Shown in pieces: positions 1 through 8,931 of a stretch of 64,000 bases of DNA (positions are counted from its first letter, which is position 1; every line of letters starts with the position of its first letter). Position numbers and translations under genes: made by a program. The DNA lies in the NCBI RefSeq assembly GCF_000374805.1, contig NZ_KB895337.1, positions 189,862 to 253,861 on the forward strand, written 5' to 3'. Below the pieces are notes generated by a model. It searched no databases and had not been told where the DNA came from. It worked only from the letters and a program-made list of their open reading frames with translations. Source of the stretch: Chitiniphilus shinanonensis DSM 23277. Lineage in GTDB: Bacteria > Pseudomonadota > Gammaproteobacteria > Burkholderiales > Chitinibacteraceae.

Positions 1-1
1 G

Positions 2-442
2 GTGGACGGCGACGGCAACGCCGAGCTTGCCGCGCAGGCGCCCGGCTGGGAAAAACGCTGGGACGCGCTGGCCCCGCGCGAGGCGGACGGCGGCTGGCGC
101 ACCGGGCGCGTCGCCGGCTGGCTGTGGCAGCGCTTCATCGGCGGCGGCGGCTTCGGCGCGCACGAGCGGCTCTACACCTACGCGCTGCTCGGCACCGGCC
201 GCGACGCCGGCTACTACTGCACCGGCAACGGCGCCGCCGGCACCGATCCCGACTACGTGTTCACCGACGCCGACTTCGCACCGGGCGCGCTCGGCAGCCG
301 CTGCCTGGAGGGCCTGGCGGCGCTGCCGCTGGCGCTCGACAGCGCCGACGCCACCGTGCGCAAGGACGCCAACCGGCGCGTCGCCTACGCCGTCGCCTTC
401 CTGTCCGCCCTGCCGCAGGCGCAGGTGGTGCGTGGTGAGTGA
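2..442 (+). CDS. C-terminal part of an unidentified protein (possibly DUF1800)
   Basis: The frame is open from the left edge and stops at 440-442, so only about 146 C-terminal residues are visible. The segment has a Tyr/Gly-rich stretch and ends in a helix reading AVAFLSALPQAQVV. DUF1501 proteins, one of which follows at 580, are very often encoded directly after a DUF1800 protein, and the final helix is loosely like the end of that family. I see no diagnostic motif, so the family is a guess from context. The coding frame itself is supported by composition and by the element that begins right after the stop. Confidence 0.55.
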   Translation: MDGDGNAELAAQAPGWEKRWDALAPREADGGWRTGRVAGWLWQRFIGGGGFGAHERLYTYALLGTGRDAGYYCTGNGAAGTDPDYVFTDADFAPGALGSRCLEGLAALPLALDSADATVRKDANRRVAYAVAFLSALPQAQVVRGE

Positions 443-453
443 TCAAACCCGGA

Positions 454-563
454 GCCGCCCACAACACCCGGCGAAGCGGTCCTGGCACGCAGCGCGAAAC
501 GCGGACCGTACGTGCAGTACGGCAAGTAAGCGCGCCACAGCCGGCTGGGTGTTGTCGGTGGCG
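454..563 (+). repeat. Dispersed palindromic element, copy 1
   Basis: This is a 110-bp copy of an element also found at 14457, 17005 and 38438. It begins GCCGCCCACAACACCC and ends with the near inverse GGGTGTTGTCGG, with the family core GCGAAACGCGGACCGTACG inside. It starts 11 bp after the preceding stop and ends 16 bp before the DUF1501 start, so it forms nearly the whole spacer. Its ends differ from the other copies at the same positions in both arms (CACAACACC for GACAAAACC), which suggests compensatory change that keeps the hairpin. Confidence 0.75.
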
Positions 564-579
564 TTGAAAGGAGTGCCCT

Positions 580-2031
580 ATGAATCGACGTGACTTCCTC
601 AAGCTGAGCCTGCTGGCGGGCGGCCTGGCCGCCTTTCCCGGGCTGATCCCCACCGCCTTCGGCGCGGTGAGCGTGCCGCGCCGCACCCTGGTGTCGGTCA
701 CGCTGGGCGGCGGGCCGGATTTCCGCCACCTGTTCGCGCCCGCGCTCGCCGCCAACGAGCCGGCCGACAGCTACGCCATGCGCTGGTGGGCGGCGCGCGC
801 CACCAGCCAGGGCATCGCCGCCGACCAGCGCCACCGCGACGGCTACCTCCAGCGTTTCGGCAGCGCCTACCAGGCGCTGACGCTGCCCGGCACCGCGCAG
901 GCCGCCGGCCTGGGCGTGCTGGCGAGCTGCGGCTGGCTGAAGGAGCAATGGGACGCCGGCCACGTGGCGGTGATCCACAACGTGGTCGGCGCCACCTCGC
1001 GCGATCATTCGCACGCCTTGCAGGTGATGGACCAGGGCGATCGCGGCAGCGCGCCGCAGGAGCGCAAGCCCGGCTGGGGCGGGCGGCTGGTGGCGACGCT
1101 GGGCGGCAACGCCCGCGTCGGCGCGCTCACCCGCGCCCCGCGCCCGTTCTGCCTCGGCCCCGGCGCCGCCGGCCAGTTGCCCAACGCCGACCGCGTGGTC
1201 AGCATCGCCAATTCGCGCGCGCTGGCGCTGGCCGAGCGCAGCTTCGCCCCCGGCGATCCCACCTGGAAGAAGGTCGCCGCCGAACAGGTGCTGGCGCGCA
1301 GCCTGAAGGCGTACTACGCCGGCCGCGACTTTGCCGCCGACCCGGTGCTGGCGCGCCTCGCCAATCACGAGAAGGTGCTGCGCGCGTTGAGCGGCGGGGT
1401 GAAGGCGCGGCTGGGCAGCGGCGACACCGTGGCCGACGGCGCGGTGCTGCCGGTGCCGGACCCCATCCGCGCCTTGTACGCCGCCAGCGAGCCGTACAAC
1501 AGCCGCTACTGGGGCGGGCAACTGCGCAACCTGCACGACGTACTGGCGCTGACCGGGCTGATCGACGCGCCGGTGCTGTCGATGGAGTACGGCGGCTGGG
1601 ATACCCACAAGCAACAGCAGAGCGTGGCCGAGGCCAACTTCCGCGACCTGTTCGCCAAGGGGCGCGGCTTCGACACGCTGTGGCCCAACCTGGACGCCGG
1701 CAGCCGGCGCAACCTGGTGCTGGTGATCTACGGCGACTTCGGCCGCCAGCTGGCCGCCAACGGCGACGGCGGCACCGACCACGGGCGCGGCAACGCGGTG
1801 CTGGTGATCGGCGACGGCGTGCGCGGCGGCCTGTACGGCAACCCCTTCCCCGAGCGCGAACTGGCGCTGTTCGGCCGCAACCTGAACGACGACATCCTGG
1901 GCTTGACCGGCATCGAACACGTCTTCGGCGCCCTGGCCGACTGGGTGCTGGGCGGCGACAGCGGCACCAGCGTAGTCAACCGCGGCGGCCTGCTGGAAAC
2001 GGGGGTGGATCTGGGAAGGTTGATGGTTTAG
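580..2031 (+). CDS. DUF1501 domain-containing exported protein
   Basis: This 483-aa protein opens with a twin-arginine signal (NRRDFLK, then a hydrophobic stretch ending near PTAFGA), so it should be exported folded by Tat. The body carries the hallmarks of DUF1501, a family in the alkaline-phosphatase/sulfatase fold: GGWDTH about two thirds along and TDHGRGN near residue 400, both candidate metal ligands. The substrate is not known for the family. The ATG at 580 has an AAAGGAG ribosome site 6-7 bases upstream. A DUF1800 partner is usual; the truncated gene ending at 442 may be it. Confidence 0.85.
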   Translation: MNRRDFLKLSLLAGGLAAFPGLIPTAFGAVSVPRRTLVSVTLGGGPDFRHLFAPALAANEPADSYAMRWWAARATSQGIAADQRHRDGYLQRFGSAYQALTLPGTAQAAGLGVLASCGWLKEQWDAGHVAVIHNVVGATSRDHSHALQVMDQGDRGSAPQERKPGWGGRLVATLGGNARVGALTRAPRPFCLGPGAAGQLPNADRVVSIANSRALALAERSFAPGDPTWKKVAAEQVLARSLKAYYAGRDFAADPVLARLANHEKVLRALSGGVKARLGSGDTVADGAVLPVPDPIRALYAASEPYNSRYWGGQLRNLHDVLALTGLIDAPVLSMEYGGWDTHKQQQSVAEANFRDLFAKGRGFDTLWPNLDAGSRRNLVLVIYGDFGRQLAANGDGGTDHGRGNAVLVIGDGVRGGLYGNPFPERELALFGRNLNDDILGLTGIEHVFGALADWVLGGDSGTSVVNRGGLLETGVDLGRLMV

Positions 2032-2040
2032 GGGGCGGGA

Positions 2041-2205
2041 AACCCCAAATCTTGAACCACAGAGAACACAGAGAACACGAAGAAAAGCGAGGGAGGAAGA
2101 AAGAAAACAGTGCTCGGCGAGAACCCGCAGAAGAACCTGGGCTGATTTTCTCTCCAAGGTTTTCTCTGTGTTCTCACCGTTCTCTGTGGTTCAAGATTTG
2201 GGGTT
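2041..2205. repeat. Long inverted repeat between convergent genes
   Basis: A perfect 27-bp inverted repeat (2041-2067 and 2179-2205) extends imperfectly inward for about 19 bp more and encloses roughly 75 bp. The arms contain the phrase CCACAGAGAACACAGAGAAC. It lies between the stop of the DUF1501 gene and the stop of the convergent outer-membrane gene, so it can fold in either transcript and may end transcription both ways, though no clean T-run follows. Similar CACAGAG-type repeats occur between genes in many bacteria. Confidence 0.75.
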
Positions 2206-2232
2206 CCGCCTTCCCCCGCAAACCACCCAACC

Positions 2233-3351
2233 TCAGAACGCCTCGTTCAGCTGGAAGTACAGCCCGGTGGTGTCGCGGCCGAAGCCCAGGTCGAGGCGGA
2301 CGTTGACGCGGGGTTTGAATTCGAAGCGGTAGCCGACGCCCACGGTGGGCAGCCACGGGGCGTCGTCGCCCAGGTCGGACACCTTGTCGGCGATGGTGCC
2401 GAAGCCGCCCCAGAACACCATGCCGTGGCGGCCGACGAGGTGATGGCGGTATTCCAGCTGCCCGGCCACCATGTTCTTGTCGCGGTACTGCCCCAGGAAG
2501 TAGCCGCGCATGCGGTTACCGTTGCCCATCTGCGACATCATGGTCCAGGGCACGTCGCCCCACGACAGGCGGCTGTACAGGTCCAGCGCCAGCACGTCGT
2601 CGCCCAGCGGGTGGTAGTAGTCGTAGATCGTTTCCAAGGTCTGGAAGCGGGTGTCGCTGCCCAGGCCGGGCGCGTAGAAGCCGGCGTTCAGTTGCAGCGT
2701 CTGGCCGTGCGCCGGGTTGGGGATGAAATCGCGCGTGTCGTAGGAGAAGTGCACGGTCGCGCCGGAGACGAACACCGATTCGCCGTCCGGATCGCTTTCG
2801 ATGGCGCTGCCGGCCTCGACGTCGACGGCGCGGGTCTGTTGCAGGCTCCAGCCGATGCCGGCGTAGGTGCTGGGCGCCACCCGCCGCAGGATGCGCGGCG
2901 ACAGCGCGAATTCCTCCTTGGTGTAGTCGCGTTTGTTGGCGTTCTGGTGCGCGGCGTCGTAGCCCACGCCCCAGTACGAGGTCGGCAGGCGTACCAGCGA
3001 GCCGGTGGCGTAGAAGCGCCAGGTGTCGTCGCCGAAGAAGGTGTTGTTGTCGAAGCCGATGCCCAGCGCGCCCACCGAGCTGACGAAGCCGCGCAGCGTC
3101 AGCGTGGAGAGCTGGGTGTCGGGCAGCGCGTCGTCGGGCTTGTAGAGGCCCACCGCGGCCACGCCGATGCCGGCGCCCATCTCGGGGTTGTAGAACGGGC
3201 CGGGCAGCACGCCCCAGTCGATGCCCTTGCTCAGGTCCACCTGCTTGGAGGCGCCCAGCCGGGTCAGCAGGCGATCCAGCCAGCCGTCGTCGTCGGCATG
3301 GACGGGCGCGGCCAGCAGCAGCGCGCACAGTGCGGTCAGTGGCTTGGCCAT
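2233..3351 (-). CDS. Omp85/surface-antigen-like outer membrane beta-barrel
   Basis: This 372-aa protein has a cleavable signal (MAKPLTALCALLLAAPVHA) followed directly by alternating strands typical of a 16-strand barrel and an aromatic C-terminus (LYFQLNEAF). The segment GNGNRMRGYFLGQYRDK matches the RGY lid-loop motif of BamA/TamA-type Omp85 barrels. No POTRA domains precede the barrel, so this belongs to the short, POTRA-less group with unclear function. The ATG at 3351 is chosen because the signal peptide starts there. It lies 2 bp after the stop of the upstream barrel gene, so the two are surely co-transcribed. Confidence 0.8.
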   Translation of the reverse strand: MAKPLTALCALLLAAPVHADDDGWLDRLLTRLGASKQVDLSKGIDWGVLPGPFYNPEMGAGIGVAAVGLYKPDDALPDTQLSTLTLRGFVSSVGALGIGFDNNTFFGDDTWRFYATGSLVRLPTSYWGVGYDAAHQNANKRDYTKEEFALSPRILRRVAPSTYAGIGWSLQQTRAVDVEAGSAIESDPDGESVFVSGATVHFSYDTRDFIPNPAHGQTLQLNAGFYAPGLGSDTRFQTLETIYDYYHPLGDDVLALDLYSRLSWGDVPWTMMSQMGNGNRMRGYFLGQYRDKNMVAGQLEYRHHLVGRHGMVFWGGFGTIADKVSDLGDDAPWLPTVGVGYRFEFKPRVNVRLDLGFGRDTTGLYFQLNEAF

Positions 3352-3353
3352 GG

Positions 3354-4499
3354 TCAGAACCGCAGGAAGGAACTGAGGATGTAGCCCTGGCGCTGGCCGA
3401 AGCCGACCTCGCCCAGCAGGCTGATGTTGCGGTTCACCATCCAGTGGAAGCCCGCCAGCCCGTTCCACGGCGCGGCGATCTTCTCGTCGATGCTGAAGTT
3501 CAGGTCCACGTCGCGGCCGATGTCGGTCTGCGCGGTGGGCATGGTGACGCTGCCGGTGATGGTCACGTCGGCGTGCAGCCAGGTGGCGCCCACGTAGGTC
3601 ATCACCGTGCCCCAGCCGCCCAGGCTCCAGTTCAGCCCCACGCGCGGCGCGATGTTCCAGGTCTTGGCGTCGGTGTCGGACATCGACACGCTGGAGACGG
3701 TATAGGTCACCGGCAGCGAGAAATAGAGCTGCTTCACGTTGCCGGCCAGGGTGAAGCCGGCGCCGTACGAATAGCCGTGGTAGTTGGCGCGCGCGGTGGC
3801 GGACAGCGTCTTGCCGCACCAGTCCGGCTTGATGCGGCGCGAGCACGGGTCCTGTCCGGTGACGAAGCGCACCATGTCGTCGGCCGACATCGAGATGCCG
3901 ATGTCGCCGCCGCCCTTGATGTGTCCGCCGATGGCGTAGACGTTCAGGAACGGGAACAGCCACGCGCCCACCTGGATCTGTTCGGAGCGGTTTTCCAGCG
4001 TGCTGGTGGGGAACTGCACGAAGCCGGCATTGCGCAGCGCCCGATCGCCGAGCGACACCTCCAGGTTGCTCAGCAGCATGTTCTGCTTGCTGTAGTAGTA
4101 CGACAGGCCGATGTCGTAGGGGTTGGGCAGGTTATAGCCCTTGTCGATCACCCGCTGCGCGAAGAAGGGCAACGCATGATTCCACTGACGCGGCGGCGGC
4201 TTGCTGCCTTCCGCGCCGGGCACCGCCGGGATCGCCTGTTCCGGCAGCGGCGTGACCCGGCCTTCGTAGCCCAGGTCGAACACGCTGTCGCCGCGCGGCG
4301 GCGGGGCCGCTTCGGCGGTGCTGGCGTCGGCGGGTGCGGGTTCGGTATCGGGCGGTGCGGCGCTGGCCAGGGGGGCGGCCAGCAGCCACGGCAGCAGGCA
4401 GGGCAGGAGCGGAGCGGATTTCACGGATCGGTTGGCCTCGGGCGGTGGGGCGCATGCGTCGTGGCGGTCTGCGCCGCCGTGGGCGCGGCCGGCGTTCAT
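3354..4499 (-). CDS. Exported outer-membrane protein, family not recognised
   Basis: The product (381 aa as drawn) has a signal region, an Ala/Pro-rich linker of about 40 residues, and then a beta-rich domain with strands such as GLSYYYSKQNMLLSNLEVSL and a terminal aromatic strand (ILSSFLRF) typical of outer-membrane barrels. Two Cys near DPCSRRIKPDWC may form a disulfide. The ATG at 4499 has no ribosome site and gives a long N-terminus; a GTG at 4424 (VKSAPLLPCLLPW...) gives a normal signal peptide and may be the true start. It is followed after 2 bp by the Omp85-like gene, suggesting a functional pair in the outer membrane. Confidence 0.7.
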   Translation of the reverse strand: MNAGRAHGGADRHDACAPPPEANRSVKSAPLLPCLLPWLLAAPLASAAPPDTEPAPADASTAEAAPPPRGDSVFDLGYEGRVTPLPEQAIPAVPGAEGSKPPPRQWNHALPFFAQRVIDKGYNLPNPYDIGLSYYYSKQNMLLSNLEVSLGDRALRNAGFVQFPTSTLENRSEQIQVGAWLFPFLNVYAIGGHIKGGGDIGISMSADDMVRFVTGQDPCSRRIKPDWCGKTLSATARANYHGYSYGAGFTLAGNVKQLYFSLPVTYTVSSVSMSDTDAKTWNIAPRVGLNWSLGGWGTVMTYVGATWLHADVTITGSVTMPTAQTDIGRDVDLNFSIDEKIAAPWNGLAGFHWMVNRNISLLGEVGFGQRQGYILSSFLRF

Positions 4500-4592
4500 G
4501 GCGCGCCGTTGCCCAGTGTAGACAGCCCATGGTTATTCCGCTGCCACGCGGCGGGGCCGGCCTGGTCGGCCTGGCCGGCCCCGGTACTCACC

Positions 4593-6935
4593 TCAATGGC
4601 AGTCGCAGGCGCCCTGGTGCGCGGCGGTGGTGCCGGCGCTGGCCTCGACCACCAGGCGGCGGCCCTCGGCCAGCGCGGCGCGCGCTTCGCGGGTGGCGTC
4701 CAGCATGTTGCGCAACGCGGCCTCGGTCTCGGGCCAGCCGCGCGTCTTCAGCCCGCAGTCGGGGTTGATCCACAGCCGCTCGGCCGGCACCACGTCCAGC
4801 GCCTTGGCGATCAGCCGCAGCATCTCGGCCACCGGCGGCACGCGCGGGCTGTGGATGTCGTACACCCCCGGACCGATCTCGTTGGGATAGCGGAAGCTGC
4901 CGAACGCCTCCAGCAGCTCCATGTCGGAGCGGCTGGTCTCGATGGTGATCACGTCGGCGTCCATGGCCGCGATCGCCGGCAGGATGTCGTGGAACTCCGA
5001 ATAGCACATGTGGGTGTGGATCTGGGTGGCGTCGGCCACGCCGCTGGCCGAAACGCGGAAGGCGCGGCCGGCCCATTCCAGGTAGCGATCCCAGTCGGCG
5101 CGCTTGAGCGGCAGGCCCTCGCGGAACGCCGGCTCGTCGATCTGGATCACGCGGATGCCGGCGCTTTCCAGGTCGACCACCTCGTCGCGGATCGCCAGTG
5201 CGATCTGCAGGCAGGTGCGTTCGCGCGGCTGGTCGTCGCGCACGAAAGACCATTGCAGGATGGTCACCGGCCCGGTGAGCATGCCCTTCATCGGCTTGGC
5301 GGTCAGGCTCTGGGCGTAGCGGCTCCACTCGACGGTCATCGGGCGCGGGCGCGACACGTCGCCGAAGATGATCGGCGGCTTGACGCAACGGCTGCCGTAG
5401 CTCTGCACCCAGCCGAAGCGGGTGAACGCGAAACCGGACAACTGCTCGCCGAAGTATTCGACCATGTCGTTGCGCTCGGCCTCGCCGTGCACCGGCACGT
5501 CCAGCCCCAGCGCATCCTGTTTTTCCACCACCAGGCGGATCTCGGCCTGCATCGCGGCCACGTAGTCCGCCTGCGGCAGTTCGCCGCGCTTGAACGCGGC
5601 GCGCGCGGCGCGGATCTCCTTGGTCTGCGGGAAGCTGCCGATGGTGGTGGTGGGCAGCGGCGGCAGCTTCAGCCACGCGCGCTGTTGCTCGGCGCGCTGC
5701 GGGTACGGCAGGGTGCGCGCGGCGTCGGCCGCGGTCAGCGCCGCGACGCGCCCGGCCACCGCCGGGTTGTGGATGCGCGCGGAGGTACGGCGCGAGGCGG
5801 CGGCGGCATCGCTGCGCGCCAGCGCCTCGGCCACCGCGTCGCGGCCCTGTTCCAGCGCGCGCTTGAGCACCGCCACTTCGTCCAGCTTCTGCCGGGCGAA
5901 CGCCAGCCAGCCCTTCAGCTCGGCGTCCAGCCCGTCTTCCTGCGCCAGATCGACGGGGGTGTGCAGCAGCGAGCAACTGCTGCCCAGCCACAGCCGTTCG
6001 CCCAGGCGTTCGGCCAGCGGCGCCAGCGCGGCCAGCCGCGCGCCCAGGTCGGCGGCCCAGATGTTGCGGCCGTCGATCACCCCGGCCGACAGCACGCGCC
6101 CGGCCGGCCAGTCGGCGAGCAGCGCATCCAGTTGCTGCGGCGCGCGCACCAGGTCCAGGTGCACCCCCGCCAGCGGCAGGCGGTGCAGCAGCGCGGCGTG
6201 CCCGGCCACGCTGTCGAAATAGGTGGCCAGCAGCAGCTTCACCCCGAGCTGGTCCAGCGCGCGGTAGGCGGGCTCGAACGCCGCCAGCCACTCGGCCGGC
6301 AATTCCAGCGCCAGGATCGGCTCGTCGATCTGCACCCACTGCACGCCCTGCACCGCCAATCTATCCAGGATGCGCTGGTAGGCGGCGAGCAGGTCCGGCA
6401 GCAGCGACAGCTTGTCCAGCCCGGCGGCCTTGCTCTTGGCCAGGTAGAGAAACGACAGCGGCCCCAGCAGCACCGGCTTGACGCGATGGCCTTGTGTGCG
6501 CGCTTCCTCGATCTCGTAGAACAGCCAGTCCACGCCGCCGCCGAAGCGGGTGTCGGCGTCCAGCTCCGGCACCAAGTAGTGGTAGTTGGTATCGAACCAC
6601 TTGGTCATTTCCAGCGCCGGCTGCGCCGCGTTGCCGCGCGCCAGTTCGAAGTACTGCTTCAGGGTGAGCGTGGCCGGGTCGAAGCCGAAGCGCGCCGGCA
6701 GCGCGCCCAGCAGCGCGGCGGTGTTCAGCACCTGGTCGTACCAGGCGAAATCGCCCACGCAGACGAAGTCCAGCCCGGCCTCCTTCTGCCAGGCCCAGTG
6801 GCGGCGGCGCAGCTGGCTGCCCACGGCGGCCAGCTCGGTCTCGTCGATGGCGCCTTGCCAGAAGCCTTCCAGCGCGAACTTCAGCTCCCGCTGCGCGCCG
6901 ATGCGCGGAAAGCCCAGTACATGAGCGATAGTCAT
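4593..6935 (-). CDS. metE: Cobalamin-independent methionine synthase
   Basis: MetE transfers the methyl group of 5-methyltetrahydropteroyl-glutamate to homocysteine in the cytoplasm, the last step of methionine synthesis. The 780-aa length is normal for the two-barrel enzyme. The N-terminal barrel begins [13 protein letters not shown]; the C-terminal barrel holds the zinc/homocysteine site, with HTHMCYSEF and the Cys of [11 protein letters not shown] near residue 727. The ATG at 6935 is preferred over one 4 codons upstream because GAGG lies just 6 bases before it and the family starts MTxxHxLGFPR. It is transcribed away from metR. A short Cys/His tail (CDCH) ends the protein. Confidence 0.97.
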   Translation of the reverse strand: MTIAHVLGFPRIGAQRELKFALEGFWQGAIDETELAAVGSQLRRRHWAWQKEAGLDFVCVGDFAWYDQVLNTAALLGALPARFGFDPATLTLKQYFELARGNAAQPALEMTKWFDTNYHYLVPELDADTRFGGGVDWLFYEIEEARTQGHRVKPVLLGPLSFLYLAKSKAAGLDKLSLLPDLLAAYQRILDRLAVQGVQWVQIDEPILALELPAEWLAAFEPAYRALDQLGVKLLLATYFDSVAGHAALLHRLPLAGVHLDLVRAPQQLDALLADWPAGRVLSAGVIDGRNIWAADLGARLAALAPLAERLGERLWLGSSCSLLHTPVDLAQEDGLDAELKGWLAFARQKLDEVAVLKRALEQGRDAVAEALARSDAAAASRRTSARIHNPAVAGRVAALTAADAARTLPYPQRAEQQRAWLKLPPLPTTTIGSFPQTKEIRAARAAFKRGELPQADYVAAMQAEIRLVVEKQDALGLDVPVHGEAERNDMVEYFGEQLSGFAFTRFGWVQSYGSRCVKPPIIFGDVSRPRPMTVEWSRYAQSLTAKPMKGMLTGPVTILQWSFVRDDQPRERTCLQIALAIRDEVVDLESAGIRVIQIDEPAFREGLPLKRADWDRYLEWAGRAFRVSASGVADATQIHTHMCYSEFHDILPAIAAMDADVITIETSRSDMELLEAFGSFRYPNEIGPGVYDIHSPRVPPVAEMLRLIAKALDVVPAERLWINPDCGLKTRGWPETEAALRNMLDATREARAALAEGRRLVVEASAGTTAAHQGACDCH

Positions 6936-7031
6936 TGCAAACCTCATTTTCCATGAATGTGGTTTGCATCATCCGCGCCACTCTCTTATGATTCAAACTC
7001 ATTCTTTTCACGCTGGACATGAGAGGGACTA
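6936..7031. promoter_or_regulatory. metE/metR divergent control region
   Basis: This 96-bp spacer must hold both promoters. MetR sites read TGAA-N5-TTCA; the closest match here is TGAATGTGGTTTG at 6954-6966, which is good in the left half only. AT-rich runs at 6985-7010 are candidates for the metR promoter, and GAGAGGG precedes the metR ATG. The regulation by MetR with homocysteine is known for the gene pair; the exact operator is not proven by what I see. Confidence 0.5.
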
Positions 7032-7958
7032 ATGCAATCGCTGCTGGAACTGCGCCACCTGAAAACCCTGCTGGCGATCCGCGAGGCCGGCAGCCTGACG
7101 CGCGCGGCCGAGCGGCTGTTCCTGACCCAATCCGCGCTGTCGCACCAGATTCGCCTGCTGGAGGACCACTACGGCCTGCCGCTGTTCGCGCGCAAGCAGG
7201 CCCCGCTGAAGTTCACCCCGGCCGGGGAAAAGCTGGTGGCGCTGGCCGCCGAGACGCTGCCCCGCGTGGCGGCCGCCGAGCGCGACATCGCCAAGCTGCG
7301 CGAAGGCGAGGCCGGGCAACTGCGCATCGCCGTGGAATGCCACACCTGCTTCGACTGGCTGATGCCGGCGATGGATTCGTTCCGCGAGCGCTGGCCCGAG
7401 GTGGAGCTGGACATCGTGTCCGGCTTCCACGCCGACCCGGTGGGCCTGATCTTCGAGGATCGCGCCGACCTCGCCATCGTCTCCGAGCGCGACCCCGAAG
7501 CGCGCATCGCACACTTTCCGCTGTTCTCGTTCGACATGGTGGCGCTGGTGGCCAAGGATCACCCGCTGGCCGACAAGCCGGTGCTGGAGGCCGCCGACTT
7601 CGCCAATGACACCCTCATCACCTACCCGGTGCCGGACGACATGCTCGACCTGGTGCGCAAGGTGCTCAAGCCCGCCGGCATCAACCCGCCGCGCCGCACC
7701 AGCGAGCTGACGGTGGCGATCCTGCAACTGGTCGCCAGCCGCCGCGGCATCGCCGCGCTGCCGCACTGGAGCGTGCAGCACTACCTGGATCGCGGCTACG
7801 TGCTGGCCAAGCCGATCACCGCGCGCGGCCTGCAATCCGAACTGCACGCCGCCGTGCCGCTGGAACGCGCCGACACCGCCTACCTGCGCGAATTCGTCGC
7901 CATCGTGCGCGAGGTCAGCGTGGCGAATTTGCCTGGGATCGTGCTGGGGGAGGATTGA
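7032..7958 (+). CDS. metR: LysR-type regulator MetR
   Basis: This 308-aa LysR-family protein has an N-terminal winged helix (LKTLLAIREAGSLTRAAERL, then LTQSALSHQIRLLE) and a periplasmic-binding-like effector domain. Divergent placement next to metE and the sequence of the effector domain (for example VECHTCFDWLMPAMD) identify MetR, which senses homocysteine and activates metE. The ATG has a GAGAGGG ribosome site 5 bases upstream. Homology is strongest in the DNA-binding helix. Confidence 0.95.
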   Translation: MQSLLELRHLKTLLAIREAGSLTRAAERLFLTQSALSHQIRLLEDHYGLPLFARKQAPLKFTPAGEKLVALAAETLPRVAAAERDIAKLREGEAGQLRIAVECHTCFDWLMPAMDSFRERWPEVELDIVSGFHADPVGLIFEDRADLAIVSERDPEARIAHFPLFSFDMVALVAKDHPLADKPVLEAADFANDTLITYPVPDDMLDLVRKVLKPAGINPPRRTSELTVAILQLVASRRGIAALPHWSVQHYLDRGYVLAKPITARGLQSELHAAVPLERADTAYLREFVAIVREVSVANLPGIVLGED

Positions 7959-7992
7959 GGCGGGGGCGGCGCCTGCGCCTGCGGACAAGCGC

Positions 7993-8280
7993 TCAGCCGG
8001 TTTGGAGCTGCCTGCCGGCCAGCTCCAGCGCGCAATCGAGCACGTTATGCGCGAGTTCCACCTGGGTACGCGCCTGTTCCAGCAACACGCGCAGATGCGC
8101 CTCGCTGCCGGCTGGCAGCGCGGGTTCGATCGCCAGCAGCGCATTGGCCTGGGCGAGGATTTCCATCAGCACCTGGGCGGTGTCGGCGAAGTCCTTGAAA
8201 GGGATGGTTGCGCCTGGTTGTCTGCGGTTACGCAGCGTGCGATGCATTGGTTGCCCTTGAGAGCTGTTTGGCATTTTCAT
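7993..8280 (-). CDS. Small helical protein, function unknown
   Basis: The frame encodes 95 aa, mostly helical, with a segment FADTAQVLMEILAQANALLAIEP followed by a second helix pair; small pseudomonad and beta-proteobacterial proteins of the DUF3077/DUF6124 type look like this, but the match is only general. The start at 8280 has a weak GGGAT upstream; a second ATG lies two codons in. It is convergent with metR and divergent from the XRE gene, with the palindromic operator in between. I do not recognise a function. Confidence 0.5.
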   Translation of the reverse strand: MKMPNSSQGQPMHRTLRNRRQPGATIPFKDFADTAQVLMEILAQANALLAIEPALPAGSEAHLRVLLEQARTQVELAHNVLDCALELAGRQLQTG

Positions 8281-8317
8281 GATGACATCCCATGGTGTTA
8301 CTCATAGTCATCAATAT

Positions 8318-8358
8318 TAGACGATGTTACGCGGATTATGTAGATTTATCGTCTACAT
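8318..8358. promoter_or_regulatory. Overlapping palindromes, probable XRE operator
   Basis: Two inverted repeats interlock here: ATGTAGA-N7-TCTACAT (8338-8358) and TAGACGAT (8318-8325) with its inverse ATCGTCTA (8348-8355). The AT-rich block lies 43 bp before the XRE gene and about the same distance from the divergent 95-aa gene. Interlocked TAGA/TCTA half-sites upstream of a small helix-turn-helix gene are typical of autoregulated operators, as in restriction-modification controller genes. The binding protein is inferred. Confidence 0.55.
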
Positions 8359-8400
8359 CACCGCAGCCTGCCTGTTCCAGCAACGACAGAGTGGCAGGCG

Positions 8401-8619
8401 ATGGTTGTGGGCACAGCAAGGATTCGTTTCGGTATCGCAGTACGACGGCAACGCAACCAGCTGGGGTGGTCGCAGGAAGAACTTGCTGATCGTTCCGGCC
8501 TGCATCGCACCTATATTGGCCAAATTGAGCGAGGTGCGAGGAATATCAGCATCGACAATATGGAGTGCTTGGCGGAAGCGTTGGCTGTTTCCCTCTCAGA
8601 GCTTTTAAAGAGTGAATGA
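8401..8619 (+). CDS. XRE-family helix-turn-helix regulator
   Basis: This 72-aa protein is a single HTH_3 domain: VRRQRNQLGWSQEELADRSG, then the recognition helix around HRTYIGQIERGARNIS, and the closing helix ECLAEALAVSLSELL. Its size and sequence resemble restriction-modification controller (C) proteins and phage-type repressors, but no restriction gene is nearby. ATG 8401 is drawn; GTG 8407 is better spaced from the AGG upstream. GC content is below that of the flanking genes, fitting an acquired patch. Confidence 0.8.
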   Translation: MVVGTARIRFGIAVRRQRNQLGWSQEELADRSGLHRTYIGQIERGARNISIDNMECLAEALAVSLSELLKSE

Positions 8620-8665
8620 ATCGAGGCGGTTTTTTTTCGAGTGCCTGCCCTAAGGGGACTTTTGA

Positions 8666-8931
8666 TTAGTGGCTAATCGAAAGATGGCTGGAGAATAGTT
8701 CGTCAATTTCCTCTAGCTGAGAATATAGCCATTTTTTTAGGGCCTCTTTTCCCTCCCCGATTTCCTTTGCTTTCTCTGTTGAGGACGTGAGTGCCATATC
8801 GATAGCGTTCATTGCGCATATCTTTGGCCACACCACCTGCTCCAGGTGGTTGGCTACTTCTTTGCCGTACAGCCACCTTGCTTCGCGCGTGGTGGCCAGG
8901 AATTCGAACTCCAGCTCCGGAGTGGTCTTTC
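8666..8931 (-). pseudogene. C-terminal fragment of a gene split by an insertion
   Basis: Read leftward, this codes for PELEFEFLATTREARWLYGKEV and on to LFSSHLSISH, the C-terminal half of a small family of membrane-anchored proteins of unknown function whose N-termini carry one membrane helix and a KLKLDLFxRR motif. The matching N-terminal half lies at 10252-10445. Both halves end in the same 7 bp (GTCTTTC on the + strand, 8925-8931 and 10252-10258). Joining them over one copy gives 453 nt, exactly 151 codons with no stop inside. The two parts are therefore one interrupted gene. Confidence 0.75.

Noticed and set aside
3330-6956. Long + strand frame opposite metE
   Set aside because: It overlaps metE along its length and shows shadow composition, with no family-like sequence.
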